Source: Paenibacillus_AR mesotrionivorans (GTDB lineage: Bacteria; Bacillota; Bacilli; Paenibacillales; NBRC-103111). Taken from it: a DNA stretch of 64,000 nt. This document shows, piece after piece, positions 15,648 through 24,273 of the stretch (positions are counted from its first letter, which is position 1; each line of letters starts with the position of its first letter). The DNA lies in assembly GCF_046098205.1 (NCBI RefSeq), contig NZ_JBJURJ010000015.1:124001-188000 (forward strand), in the 5' to 3' direction. The position numbers and the translations under genes were made by a program. The notes beneath the pieces are model-generated. The model worked only from the letters and a program-made list of their open reading frames with translations, was not told the DNA's origin and searched no databases.

Positions 15648-16763
15648 ATGAGTCAAAGATGGTCCATGGCTATGGCCGATTCCTTCATGCAGCACTACCC
15701 CATCGTGTCGGACATGCCCTATCAGAGGGAACGCAGCTGGAATTATGAGAACGGTGTCATTATTACGGCGCTGGAGCGGCTGTGGAGGGAAACCGGCGAG
15801 GAGCGGTATTACCGGTACATCAAGGAGAACATGGATCTGTTCGTGCAGGAGGACGGCTCCATCGATACCTACGAGCTGAATGATTATAATGTGGACCGGG
15901 TGAATCAGGGGAAAGGTTTGTTCGTGCTGTACGAAACCACCGGCCAGGAGAAATATAAACAAGCGCTGGAGGTGCTGCTTGTCCAGATGAAGAGTCATCC
16001 CCGGACCAGCGGCGGCGGATTGTGGCACAAGAAAATCTATCCCTACCAAATGTGGCTGGATGGAGTGTACATGACCTCGCCGCTATTGTCCGCCTATGGG
16101 CGGATGTTCAGCGCACCGGAATGGTTCGATGACGTAGCCCACGAAATCCTCTTGATGGAGAAGGTTTCCCGGGACCCGGCCACAGGGCTGCTTTATCACG
16201 GCTGGGATGAATCCAGGGAGGAGCGTTGGGCGGATAAGGTGACAGGCTGCTCGCCCCACTTCTGGGGCCGGGCCGTCGGCTGGTTTATGATGGCTGTGGT
16301 GGATGTGCTGGACGACCTGCCCTTGGACCATCCCAAGCGTGGAGAGATTATCGGTATCTTCCACAGGCTGGCCCAAGCGGTGATACGGGTTCAGGATGAG
16401 GAGAGCGGCATGTGGTATCAGGTGCTGGATCAGGGGAGCCGTGCCGGCAACTATCTGGAGGCATCGGCCACAGCCATGTTTGTCTGCTCTCTTGCCAAAG
16501 GTGCGCGGTTGGGTTATCTGGGCCGCAATGCTCTGGAATCCGCCCGGCGGGGGTATGAGGGTTTGCTTGCCCGCTGCGTGGAGAAGACGGAGGATGGGAA
16601 GCTGCATCTGAACCATATCTGCGGCGTAGCCGGGCTGGGCAATAATCCTTACCGGGACGGCTCCTACGAATATTACATCGGCGAGATCATCCGCCAGGAC
16701 GATCCCAAGGGTGTGGGTCCTTTTATTATGGCATGTCTGGAAATTGAGATGGCGGGTGCATAA
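15648..16763 (+). CDS. Unsaturated rhamnogalacturonyl hydrolase, family GH105
   Basis: A 371-residue cytoplasmic enzyme of the YteR/YesR type. It removes the unsaturated galacturonosyl residue from rhamnogalacturonan-lyase products. Diagnostic are DYNVDRVNQGKG (about residues 79-90), the catalytic aspartate D138 in QMWLDGVYM, YHGWDES, and the GCSPHFWGRAVGWF segment. The ATG at 15648 has GAAAGGAG 8 nt upstream; the in-frame GTG at 15630 is less likely. It is a partner of the secreted PL11 lyase at 18761. A second GH105 domain occurs in the fusion protein at 39512, sharing all these motifs. Two hairpin terminators follow. Confidence 0.95.
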   Translation: MSQRWSMAMADSFMQHYPIVSDMPYQRERSWNYENGVIITALERLWRETGEERYYRYIKENMDLFVQEDGSIDTYELNDYNVDRVNQGKGLFVLYETTGQEKYKQALEVLLVQMKSHPRTSGGGLWHKKIYPYQMWLDGVYMTSPLLSAYGRMFSAPEWFDDVAHEILLMEKVSRDPATGLLYHGWDESREERWADKVTGCSPHFWGRAVGWFMMAVVDVLDDLPLDHPKRGEIIGIFHRLAQAVIRVQDEESGMWYQVLDQGSRAGNYLEASATAMFVCSLAKGARLGYLGRNALESARRGYEGLLARCVEKTEDGKLHLNHICGVAGLGNNPYRDGSYEYYIGEIIRQDDPKGVGPFIMACLEIEMAGA

Positions 16764-16910
16764 CAAGTTCTCAAGGCCTGTCCCAAAAGACTTCGGATTT
16801 TCCATGTGAACATGAAATTTCGAATATAAAAGGGGCAAACCGGGCCTAAGGGAGGCGTTAAACACGATTTTTCAACTATAAATCCGGTAATAGGGGCTGG
16901 ATGGACACAG
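16764..16910. other. Possible insertion-sequence end remnant
   Basis: The stretch starts near 16778 with GGCCTGTCCCAAAAG, a word typical of terminal repeats of some IS families. No matching second end or transposase remnant was seen within the 440-bp gap, so this is only a weak suggestion. Confidence 0.25.
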
Positions 16911-16921
16911 TCACACCAATA

Positions 16922-16992
16922 AAGTTGAACAGATAAACATAAGTTTTTCTGTTCAGCTTTTTTATTTTGGGGCTCTTCTGAGAGCCTCTTTT
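16922..16992 (+). terminator. Two consecutive terminators after GH105
   Basis: First stem AAGTTGAACAG/CTGTTCAGCTT (16922-16932, 16949-16959) with a T-tail. Second stem GGCTCT-TCTG-AGAGCC (16971-16986) followed by TCTTTTTT. Confidence 0.8.
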
Positions 16993-17062
16993 TTGTATTT
17001 GTGGTAAACTAAAAACAGAAACGATTAACTTAATTAATAAATTTATTTAGTTATAGTTTTAT

Positions 17063-17076
17063 TTTAGTTTACTAAA
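17063..17076. promoter_or_regulatory. TTTAGT-TT-ACTAAA operator
   Basis: Perfect 14-bp palindrome just upstream of the promoter at 17083. Related palindromes occur near the LacI gene (30874, 30939), before GH78 (43177) and before the isomerase (48865). It is a probable site for the LacI regulator encoded at 29794. Confidence 0.6.
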
Positions 17077-17082
17077 TACGTA

Positions 17083-17110
17083 TTGACTATCCCCTCATTT
17101 TGATGATAAT
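17083..17110 (+). promoter_or_regulatory. SigmaA-type promoter of the DUF1593/DUF5060 gene
   Basis: TTGACT (17083-17088), 16-bp spacer, GATAAT (17105-17110). Transcription would start near 17117, giving a leader of about 90 nt. Confidence 0.65.
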
Positions 17111-17209
17111 CTTAGCTTATGCAGGGTTCGGATTCTCTTCTTAGAATAGATCTATTTAGATTGTTTAGGTTTGTTTATCCCAAAATGTTCTGGTAAAGGT
17201 GATGACAAC

Positions 17210-18454
17210 ATGATCCATAATAGCGGCGGGGCATTAGCCGGTGAGCGGTACAGAGTGATTGTTTCCACAGATATCGGGGGCAGCGATCCAGATGACTTCC
17301 AGTCCATGGCGCATTATTTGCTCTACTCCGATTTGTTTGATACCGAGGGGCTGATTTCCTCTCCGTGGGGCGCAGGCACTGCCGGAGATATCCTGGAGGT
17401 AATCGGGCATTACAAGACCGACTACCCCAATCTGCGCACCCACTCCGACCGTTACCCGGAGCCGGATTATCTGCGGTCCATAACCAAACAGGGCACAATG
17501 GACATCGCTCCCTTCAAGGGCTACAGCCAAAGCACCGAGGGTTCGGATTGGATTATCCAATGCGCCCGCAAGGAGGATAACCGGCCGTTGTATGTGCTGG
17601 TTTGGGGGCTCCTGGAGGATGTGGCACAGGCGCTGCACGACGATCCCGGAATCAAGGACAAGCTGCGTGTATACTATATCGGCGGACCCAATAAAAAGTG
17701 GGGTTTGAACGCGTATGAATATATCCGGGAGAATTTCCCCGACTTATGGATCATCGAGAACAACTCCACCTACCGCGGCTGGTTTGTGGGCGGCAATCAG
17801 GAAGGGGATTTGGGCAATCTCAGCTTCGTCATGACCCACGCCCTTCATCACGGTGCCTTGGGGGATTATTTCGCCAAACATCTGGGGGGAGTGATCAAGA
17901 TGGGGGATACCCCATCGGTAACCTACCTCATGAAGGGCACGCCGGAGGAGCCGGAAAAGCCGGGCTGGGGCGGAAGCTTCGTCCAAGTGGGCAACCGGCC
18001 CAAAGCGGTCTTCCACCGGAATACCACCGAAAAGGACGAAGTTGAAGTGTTTGCTGTGCTGGAGCTGGTATTCCAGGGTCCTGAACTGGACAGGGATACG
18101 GAGGAGTCCGTTTTCACCTTGGTGGTGGACGGGCAGGAGTTTGAGGGCTTTTACTGCGGCGGCACGGAATACCGGGTGCGCTTTATGCCCAAGTCCCAAG
18201 GAAGCTGGACGTATACGACGAAGAGCAGGTTACCGGAGCTGGATGGACAGAGCGGCGCTTTTACCTGCGTGGAGGAAACCCCGGCAGGCCGCATAGGGGA
18301 AGAAGCCCGTTACCCCAACTGGTGGGCGGATGTGCTGGATCCCGAACACGAGGAGCATCCGCACAAAGGAGCCAAAACCGTAAGCATGTGGCGTGAGGAA
18401 TTTTTGCGGGATTTCCAGACCCGGTTCGATTGGGCCTTGCACCCGAGGAAATAA
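17210..18454 (+). CDS. DUF1593 nucleoside-hydrolase-like protein with inserted DUF5060-like domain
   Basis: A 414-residue cytoplasmic protein. Residues 10-270 form a nucleoside-hydrolase-like DUF1593 domain (VSTDIGGSDPDDFQS aspartate cluster, LYVLVWGLLEDVAQAL, KMGDTPSVTYLM). Residues about 276-357 read instead like DUF5060, a beta-sandwich usually at the front of GH140-type proteins (VFAVLELVFQGP, GTEYRVRFMPKSQGSWTY, LDGQSGAFTC). The last 45 residues (WWADVLDP, SMWREEFLRDFQTRFDW) resume the DUF1593 fold, as comparison with the paralogue at 46265 shows. So the beta domain looks inserted, and the usual C-terminal sandwich of the paralogue is absent. Substrate unknown; a plant glycan is likely from context. 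Start ATG 17210 has AAAGGTGATG. Confidence 0.8.
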   Translation: MIHNSGGALAGERYRVIVSTDIGGSDPDDFQSMAHYLLYSDLFDTEGLISSPWGAGTAGDILEVIGHYKTDYPNLRTHSDRYPEPDYLRSITKQGTMDIAPFKGYSQSTEGSDWIIQCARKEDNRPLYVLVWGLLEDVAQALHDDPGIKDKLRVYYIGGPNKKWGLNAYEYIRENFPDLWIIENNSTYRGWFVGGNQEGDLGNLSFVMTHALHHGALGDYFAKHLGGVIKMGDTPSVTYLMKGTPEEPEKPGWGGSFVQVGNRPKAVFHRNTTEKDEVEVFAVLELVFQGPELDRDTEESVFTLVVDGQEFEGFYCGGTEYRVRFMPKSQGSWTYTTKSRLPELDGQSGAFTCVEETPAGRIGEEARYPNWWADVLDPEHEEHPHKGAKTVSMWREEFLRDFQTRFDWALHPRK

Positions 18455-18468
18455 AGGAAAATCATATA

Positions 18469-18502
18469 AGCCATACCGTGATCCATGCGGTATGGCTTTT
18501 TT
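18469..18502 (+). terminator. Terminator after the DUF1593/DUF5060 gene
   Basis: 10-bp perfect stem AGCCATACCG/CGGTATGGCT (18469-18478 with 18488-18497) followed by TTTTT. Confidence 0.9.
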
Positions 18503-18642
18503 GACGATTCTGCCTAAAAGTGATATTTATCCAAAAAAGTCTGATTCTGATATGCCGTTTGAAACGGGCAGTTTGTACATTTTGCCGATGCTTGGGTGAA
18601 AGTGAATATGTACAAGGAGGAGCCGCAGGATTAAGATTCCAA

Positions 18643-18656
18643 TGAAAGCATTTACA
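18643..18656. promoter_or_regulatory. Candidate CcpA cre site
   Basis: TGAAAGCATTTACA matches the Bacillus cre consensus TGWAANCGNTNWCA at 13 of 14 positions (A for the central G). It lies 105 bp before the secreted lyase gene, suggesting carbon catabolite control. Confidence 0.5.
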
Positions 18657-18760
18657 TACCTAATTCAGGGTGTGGGGGAGGAGATGAAGCCTAGCTTTTT
18701 GCAGCATGCCCAGTCAGCAGAACAGACGCAAGCCACTATTAGTAGAGAGGATGATCGTTA

Positions 18761-20584
18761 ATGACATGCAGCAGATTATGGAAAAGATTATTCAGCATTT
18801 TGGTTGCTTTGGTGCTCGCAGCTTCATCTCTTATTCTGCCTTCCGGCTCGGTGGAGGCGGCAGCGGGACCCCGACAGATGGAAAATCTGGGGCGGGGTGT
18901 GGTGGCGGTCCGCACCGGCGCCAAGGTGTTCATCAGCTGGCGTCTGCTGGCTTTGGACCCGGCGGGAATCAGCTTTAATGTGTACCGTTCGGCGGCCGGC
19001 GGCGCAGCAGTGAAATTGAACGGCTCAGTGCTCACCGGAGGCACCAACTACACTGATACAACTGCCGATCTGACCAAGGCCAATACCTATTATGTAAAAC
19101 CTGTGGTTAACGGGACGGAACAGGCGGCCAGCGCTTCCTTCACCCTTACGGCCAATCATGCCGATGAGCCGGTGGTGACCGTCCCCTTACGTGCCGGGAA
19201 TGAAATTAAGAATGTATGGGTAGGGGATTTTGACGGGGATCATGAGTACGACTACCTGGTGGACCGGGCGGGAACACCCCAAACGCTGGAGGCTTATAAG
19301 CGGGACGGTACGTTCTTATGGTCGGTGAACCTAGGGCCCAACAGCACCAACCAGGATAACATCTCTCCCGGCTCCGCCACCATCAGCGTTGGCATGTGGG
19401 ACGGAGTGACGGTTTATGATCTGGATGGCAACGGAAAAGCCGAGGTGGTGCTGAAGATTGCCAATGGCGTAACCTTCGGCGACGGCACTGTATGGACCAA
19501 CAGCAGCGATACCAAACAATGGCTGGCCGTACTGGACGGTATGACCGGCAAGCTGAAGAATTATGCCGCATTGCCGGATGACTATCTTTCTGTGGGGCCT
19601 TTGGGCGTCCAATTGGGCATCGGCTACCTCAACGGAACCACCCCCAGCATTGTAGTGTTCGCGAAAAACCGCAATGCGGATAAATCCTTCAACTGTGTGG
19701 TCAGCGCCTACCGGTGGAGCGGCTCCAATCTGAGCATGGAGTGGAAATGGCTGCGCGGCTCCCAGAATGCACCCGACGGCCATCAGATGCGCATAGCCGA
19801 TGTGGATGGCGACGGCAGGGATGAGATTGCGGAAATCGGCTTTGTCCTGAATGGAGACGGCACACTGCGTTATTCCCTGGCCGGCAGCAATGTGGTTCAC
19901 GGGGACCGCTTCTACATCGGCAAGCTGGACCCCAACCGCTCCGGCCTTCAAGCCTACGGCATCCAGCAGGATAATCCTTACGGGCTCTTGGAGTATTATT
20001 ACAATCCCAACTCCGGGGCCATGTTCTGGCAGCACACCACCACCCCGCCGGCAGGGGACGTGGGGCGCGGTGATGTGGGAGACATTGACCCCCGGTATCC
20101 GGGATACGAGGTTTGGTCCTTCTCCGGTATTTATAACGGGGCAACCAACACCAAAATCACCTCGGAGCCCACCCGCCCGTATCCCGCTTTCCGGTTATGG
20201 TGGGACGGGGACCTGCTTAGTGAAAGCTATAATGACGGGAAAATTGAAAAATGGAACTACAGCTCCAGCACTGTTTCCCGCTTGGTCACCACATGGAATT
20301 ACCACAGCGCAACGCGGAGCGAACGAGGCGCGGCCATGTTCTATGCCGATCTGTTCGGAGATTGGCGCGAGGAAGTGGTATTGGCCAAAGGCGGGGATTA
20401 CTCCGAGCTGGTGATCTTCACCACCAATATTCCTACCAATACAAGGCTTTATACGCTTCCGCAAAATCCCCTGTACCGCAACAGCATGACCATTACCGGG
20501 TATAAGCAATCCCATCTGCTGGATTTTTATCTGGGAGACGGCATGACAACACCTCCCATCCCCAATATTTATTTGGCGCCGTAA
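18761..20584 (+). CDS. yesW: Secreted rhamnogalacturonan lyase, family PL11
   Basis: A 607-residue exported enzyme that cleaves the rhamnogalacturonan-I backbone by beta-elimination. The N-terminal signal peptide (SRLWKRLF, then a long hydrophobic stretch to VEAAAG) is about 34 residues. A fibronectin-like segment with FNVYRSAAGG lies in the first 120 residues. It is followed by an eight-bladed propeller rich in calcium-binding loops (GDFDGDHEYDYLVDR, YDLDGNGKAEVV, IADVDGDGRDEIAEIG, ADLFGDWREEVV). The signal peptide points to the YesW (secreted) rather than YesX type. It should generate the unsaturated oligosaccharides used by the GH105 enzymes. The ATG at 18761 has AGAGAGG about 12 nt upstream; a cre-like site and a 250-bp leader precede it. 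Confidence 0.95.
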   Translation: MTCSRLWKRLFSILVALVLAASSLILPSGSVEAAAGPRQMENLGRGVVAVRTGAKVFISWRLLALDPAGISFNVYRSAAGGAAVKLNGSVLTGGTNYTDTTADLTKANTYYVKPVVNGTEQAASASFTLTANHADEPVVTVPLRAGNEIKNVWVGDFDGDHEYDYLVDRAGTPQTLEAYKRDGTFLWSVNLGPNSTNQDNISPGSATISVGMWDGVTVYDLDGNGKAEVVLKIANGVTFGDGTVWTNSSDTKQWLAVLDGMTGKLKNYAALPDDYLSVGPLGVQLGIGYLNGTTPSIVVFAKNRNADKSFNCVVSAYRWSGSNLSMEWKWLRGSQNAPDGHQMRIADVDGDGRDEIAEIGFVLNGDGTLRYSLAGSNVVHGDRFYIGKLDPNRSGLQAYGIQQDNPYGLLEYYYNPNSGAMFWQHTTTPPAGDVGRGDVGDIDPRYPGYEVWSFSGIYNGATNTKITSEPTRPYPAFRLWWDGDLLSESYNDGKIEKWNYSSSTVSRLVTTWNYHSATRSERGAAMFYADLFGDWREEVVLAKGGDYSELVIFTTNIPTNTRLYTLPQNPLYRNSMTITGYKQSHLLDFYLGDGMTTPPIPNIYLAP

Positions 20585-20730
20585 GCGGGAGGTGCAGCCT
20601 GGTTATTCCGGCGGTTGAGGTGGCCTTTGCTGGTATAGAATTGCTTGGCGATGTCCTCCCAATTGCAACGGATTGCTAAAGTGCAAATTAATATGGCGGA
20701 CAATATCGGTAACTTTCCGCTGAACAGGAG

Positions 20731-20763
20731 AAGGCTCTTCCTCAAGAGGGGGAGTCTTTTTTT
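20731..20763 (+). terminator. Terminator between PL11 and the histidine kinase
   Basis: 13-bp stem with G-U pairs (20731-20743 with 20746-20758), 2-nt loop, then seven T. It serves the lyase gene. The convergent kinase gene ends at 20826. Confidence 0.75.
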
Positions 20764-20825
20764 GTATGTGCCGGGCCGTGATCACCAAGAGCTCGACGGC
20801 TATGCTGGGACAAGTCAGGGAGTAG

Positions 20826-22151
20826 TTAGATATGCCCGGCATGAGCAGCCAAGGAAAGATGAACCGTAAAAACTTCCTTTGTTTTTGCCGCGGAAAAATG
20901 ACCGTACTGCCTCTCCATAATCCGCTGGCAGGTTTTGATGCCGATTCCCGTGCCTCCCGCCTCCTTCAGCTCTTTGTTGATGTGGTTTTCAATGCTCATC
21001 ACCAACAGGCGGTCCTTCAGATAGCTGGTGACGACTACAGGCTTCGATTGATCCGCGTATTTGATAATGTTGGAGAAGAGGTTATCGAAGACTCGGCGCA
21101 TGGAAATCAGATGGACTTCGAGGTGATACGGTTCAGCGCAGGTATGGAGCCGGTACTGAAAACCATTGTTATGCAGGTGAAGCAATTGCTCCTCCAGAAG
21201 CTGGTCCATCAATTCATTCCCGTTAAAGAGCTCCAGCTGCAAATCATCCTCATCCGTCTTAAACACAGTGAAGTATTCGAACAGCTTGTCGGAGAGCTCC
21301 TTGATCTGGTAAGCCTTGTCCCTGCTGTTATGGATATACTTCAATAAGTCGTCCTGAGATTGATATTTGTTGTGGATGATAATGTCCAAATACCCGACCA
21401 GCGCAGTCAGCGGAGTTCTCAGGTCATGGGACATGGCTGTAATAAGCTCCTTATTGGCGGTTTTGGCATTATCCTCCCATTCTATCCATTCAATGAAAGA
21501 AACCCGCATTTCATTAATACTCTCCGCCAAGGAGGACAGCTCATCATTTCCCCGGATGGAGATCGGATAATGGAGCTCGCCACCCTCCAGAATCTTGATT
21601 TCATTCTCAAGCACGCCGATATAGGAGGTTTTCCGGCTAATAAAGAAGGATATCAAGATAATCAGAAAAACAACACTCACGATTACATTCAGCACCATAA
21701 CGATGTAATAGTACTTGTATTCAAAAAAACATTCCATGTACACCTTGGTATTCGTATCGGCGAATGAAACATCATAGAAGGGTTCATTCTTCAGAATAAT
21801 ATCGAACAGATACTCATTACCTTCAATGGCTGTGTCGAAGCCGTCTGTGGAGAAGATCATCTTGTTTTCATGGAAAATAAAGATGTTTATATATTTCGCG
21901 TGACGGACCCAGTTTTTCATTTTCTCATGATCTGCCGTGGTGATTCCATTCTGGGCAACGAATTCCCGGAATTCCGCAATCGACTCCTCCTTCTGCTTGG
22001 TGATAAAGGAGGTTTTGTTCAGATGATTAACGATAATATCCTCACTGGTGACTTGGAGCACAATGAATATTCCCGCGGAAACGGCGAGGGAGAGGACCAA
22101 AGCCAGCATCAGCTTATATTTCAGCTTTCCTTTACATGGCTTTCTATTCAA
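20826..22151 (-). CDS. Sensor histidine kinase
   Basis: A 441-residue membrane sensor. Two membrane spans (about 13-33 and 149-170) enclose an extracytoplasmic domain of about 115 residues that matches no family I recognise. A HAMP-like linker, an H-box with H242 (AMSHDLRTPLTAL) and a HATPase domain follow (N-box FDNLFSNIIKYA, G-box GGTGIGIKTC). It begins with TTG at 22151, overlapping the response-regulator stop by 8 bp, with AAAGGGG 9 nt upstream. The layout resembles VanS-type envelope sensors. Its partner regulator and the divergent membrane-lipid and exporter operon suggest it reports on envelope damage. Confidence 0.88.
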   Translation of the reverse strand: MNRKPCKGKLKYKLMLALVLSLAVSAGIFIVLQVTSEDIIVNHLNKTSFITKQKEESIAEFREFVAQNGITTADHEKMKNWVRHAKYINIFIFHENKMIFSTDGFDTAIEGNEYLFDIILKNEPFYDVSFADTNTKVYMECFFEYKYYYIVMVLNVIVSVVFLIILISFFISRKTSYIGVLENEIKILEGGELHYPISIRGNDELSSLAESINEMRVSFIEWIEWEDNAKTANKELITAMSHDLRTPLTALVGYLDIIIHNKYQSQDDLLKYIHNSRDKAYQIKELSDKLFEYFTVFKTDEDDLQLELFNGNELMDQLLEEQLLHLHNNGFQYRLHTCAEPYHLEVHLISMRRVFDNLFSNIIKYADQSKPVVVTSYLKDRLLVMSIENHINKELKEAGGTGIGIKTCQRIMERQYGHFSAAKTKEVFTVHLSLAAHAGHI

Positions 22152-22842
22152 TCCGGTACCCCTTTCCCCATACCGTTCTGATATACTCCGGGTTTTGGGG
22201 ATTATGCTCCAGCTTCATCCTCAGGTTCCGGATATGAACCATCACTGTATTGTTGCAGCTATGAAAATAGGGCTCCTCCCAGACACTTTCGTACAGATTT
22301 TGGGCGGAAAATATTTTCTTCCTGTACGTTGTCATCAGCAGCAGGATTTTATACTCAATATCAGTGAGTGAAATCTCCTTATTCTCCATATAAACCTCGT
22401 TGGTCACCGTATTGATCCGCAGCCCGTTAATGGTAATGACATCCGGCGGATTGGGCTTGTCCTTGCCTTTATAGACGTAATACCGCCTCAGCAGAGCCTT
22501 GACCCTGGACACTAATTCCGTATAGGAGAACGGCTTGGACAGGTAATCATCACTTCCCGCGGAAAACGCCATAAACTTATCCGAATCATCTGTTTTGGCC
22601 GTCAGAAATAGAATGGGAGCACTTGTTTTTTCGCGGATCTCCACACACGCCTTAAACCCGGATTTCCCCGGCATCATAATATCCAGAATAATCAAATCCA
22701 CGTTTTCATCCACTTTGGCCACCGCATCGTCCCCGTCTACGGCTTCTGCCACCTGGTATTGCTCACTCTCCAGCAGCACACGGACAATCTCTCTGATCTC
22801 CTGATTATCGTCCGCAATCAGTATTTTCTTATCCGATTCCAT
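22144..22842 (-). CDS. OmpR/PhoB-type response regulator
   Basis: A 232-residue response regulator. The receiver domain (1-115) has the acidic pair D11-D12 (LIADDNQ), phospho-acceptor D54 (LIILDIMMPGKSG), and the conserved LTAK and SKPF motifs. The C-terminal winged helix (about 130-230) includes SLTDIEYKILLLM and VMVHIRNLRMKLE with the terminal VWGKGYRIE. The start at 22842 has GGGAGGAG 6 nt upstream. It precedes and overlaps the kinase gene. TTAAG repeats in the divergent promoter region are its probable targets. Confidence 0.92.
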   Translation of the reverse strand: MESDKKILIADDNQEIREIVRVLLESEQYQVAEAVDGDDAVAKVDENVDLIILDIMMPGKSGFKACVEIREKTSAPILFLTAKTDDSDKFMAFSAGSDDYLSKPFSYTELVSRVKALLRRYYVYKGKDKPNPPDVITINGLRINTVTNEVYMENKEISLTDIEYKILLLMTTYRKKIFSAQNLYESVWEEPYFHSCNNTVMVHIRNLRMKLEHNPQNPEYIRTVWGKGYRIE

Positions 22843-22873
22843 CCAATCTCCTCCCCCCAAACATAACAAGGTC

Positions 22874-22976
22874 CCTTAAGTATAATGTGCAGGTTGCGAA
22901 TAAACCATGATTCCGGCGGCACTTAAGAATTATTAAGATCTCCTTTGGTGGCTTCTTAAGAACCCGGGCCTACAAT
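22874..22976. promoter_or_regulatory. Divergent promoter with TTAAG(A) repeats
   Basis: TTAAGA occurs at 22923 and 22933 (10-bp period) and again at 22956 inside the palindrome TTCTTAAGAA. A further CTTAAG lies near 22875. A -10-like TACAAT is at 22971-22976 with no good -35, the pattern of a promoter activated by an OmpR-type regulator. It probably controls the operon starting at 23020 and the regulator itself. Confidence 0.5.
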
Positions 22977-23019
22977 CATGTTGTACGTAAGGCCAGACCA
23001 ATGAGAAAGGATACATGGC

Positions 23020-23721
23020 GTGGAGAATGCAAAGAAACAACTTGTCTGTAAGGTGATCTTGGCGGTTATCGCGATCCTGTTGGTATTTCTGGTGATCCGG
23101 TACTTTCCGCAGATCGTGAAAATGACCTTGTCCATTGATGAATTCCGCAATTATATTCTTTCGTTAGGGAAGTCCGGTCCGATCGGGTTTGTGCTTTTTC
23201 AGATTCTGCAAACCGTCATTGCCCCTATTCCGGGAGAGGTGATACAGATTGCCGGGGGATATATTTACGGGGTGACGTTAGGAACGGTTTATACCGTTGC
23301 GGGGCTTCTGGCGGGGGCTATGATCGCTTTTTACTTTACCCGTTTTTTGGGAGGGGATTATGTCCAGAGGCTGCTGGACAAGAGCCAATTCAAGTGGATG
23401 GCCGACATGCTGGACAATAAGAAGTTTTCGGTTTTTCTGTTCATCGTATTCATCATACCGGGGCTGCCCAAGGATATGTTCATATACGCCGCAGGATTAA
23501 CGCCCATAAAGCCGCTCCGGTTTTTCACCATTTTGCTTGTGGCGCGGTTCCCTTGGCTGTTGGCCTCCGTCAGCATCGGAGCGAATATGTACCACAAAAA
23601 CTATCTGTCCACGATCATCATATCCGCGGTGGCCATCATTTCCTTCATCCTCGGACTGATCTATAAGGACAAGCTCATTCAGAAGCTATCGCAATTGAAC
23701 AAAAGCACGGGTAAATCCTAA
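23020..23721 (+). CDS. TVP38/TMEM64 family (DedA-like) membrane protein
   Basis: A 233-residue membrane protein with a VTT (SNARE-associated) domain. The core runs from GPIGFVLFQILQTVIAPIPGEVIQIAGGYIYG to the re-entrant-loop motif FIIPGLPKDMFIYAAGL. Five to six hydrophobic spans are visible. Members of the DedA/TMEM64 superfamily are linked to lipid scrambling or flipping, including recycling of undecaprenyl phosphate and phosphatidylethanolamine. The GTG start at 23020 has GAAAGG 9 nt upstream. It is the first gene of a tight operon with pssA, two ABC half-transporters and a methyltransferase. Confidence 0.9.
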   Translation: MENAKKQLVCKVILAVIAILLVFLVIRYFPQIVKMTLSIDEFRNYILSLGKSGPIGFVLFQILQTVIAPIPGEVIQIAGGYIYGVTLGTVYTVAGLLAGAMIAFYFTRFLGGDYVQRLLDKSQFKWMADMLDNKKFSVFLFIVFIIPGLPKDMFIYAAGLTPIKPLRFFTILLVARFPWLLASVSIGANMYHKNYLSTIIISAVAIISFILGLIYKDKLIQKLSQLNKSTGKS

Positions 23722-23736
23722 ATCGGGGTGGAAATC

Positions 23737-24258
23737 ATGTTAAGAAAAAGTGTGCCTAATCTGCTTACATTTGCCAATTTGTCCTTCGGTGTTCTATCGC
23801 TGCTGGCGGTTCTGAAAGACAATTATATTGCCAGTGCGGTCTACATCATTATCGCGGCGCTCATTGACAGGTATGACGGAAGGATCGCCAGACGGTTAAA
23901 TGTGACCAGCGATATCGGAAAAGAGCTGGATTCCCTGGCCGACCTGGTTTCCTTCGGAGTTGCGCCTGCCTTGTTGATTTTTCATAAGTTCGCTTTCTCT
24001 GATGTTCATGGTCTAAAGCTGGCGGGAGTCGGGTTCCTGCTGCTGTACATCATCAGCGGGTGTTACAGGCTGGGGCGTTATAATGCCAGCACCTTCGACG
24101 GCAATTTCAGCGGGGTGCCGATTACCATTGCGGGACTTATTCTTTCGGTATACTCACTGATGGTGCCAAGCAGCCCTGTTTTCCTGTTTGTGTCGGTGGT
24201 TTTGCTGCTGGTGCTTTCCATCCTGATGGTATCGAAGCTCAAGCTTAAGAAAATATGA
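23737..24258 (+). CDS. pssA: CDP-diacylglycerol-serine O-phosphatidyltransferase
   Basis: A 173-residue CDP-alcohol phosphatidyltransferase, likely making phosphatidylserine from CDP-diacylglycerol and L-serine at the membrane. The family signature reads DRYDGRIAR, then eight residues, then GKELDSLADL, giving D-G-x2-A-R-x8-G-x3-D-x3-D. Six hydrophobic segments are present; length matches B. subtilis PssA. The ATG at 23737 has GGGGTGGA upstream; an in-frame GTG at 23728 is the alternative. No phosphatidylserine decarboxylase gene is in the operon, so the product would feed an enzyme encoded elsewhere. Its pairing with a flippase-like protein and a PmtA-like methyltransferase suggests a lipid-remodelling unit. 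Confidence 0.88.
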   Translation: MLRKSVPNLLTFANLSFGVLSLLAVLKDNYIASAVYIIIAALIDRYDGRIARRLNVTSDIGKELDSLADLVSFGVAPALLIFHKFAFSDVHGLKLAGVGFLLLYIISGCYRLGRYNASTFDGNFSGVPITIAGLILSVYSLMVPSSPVFLFVSVVLLLVLSILMVSKLKLKKI

Positions 24259-24273
24259 GTGAAAGGATAGCTT

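Noticed and set aside
16764..17209. Degraded transposase gene
   Set aside because: Only a short IS-end-like word was seen. No frame resembles a transposase, and the rest is explained by terminators, a palindrome and a promoter.
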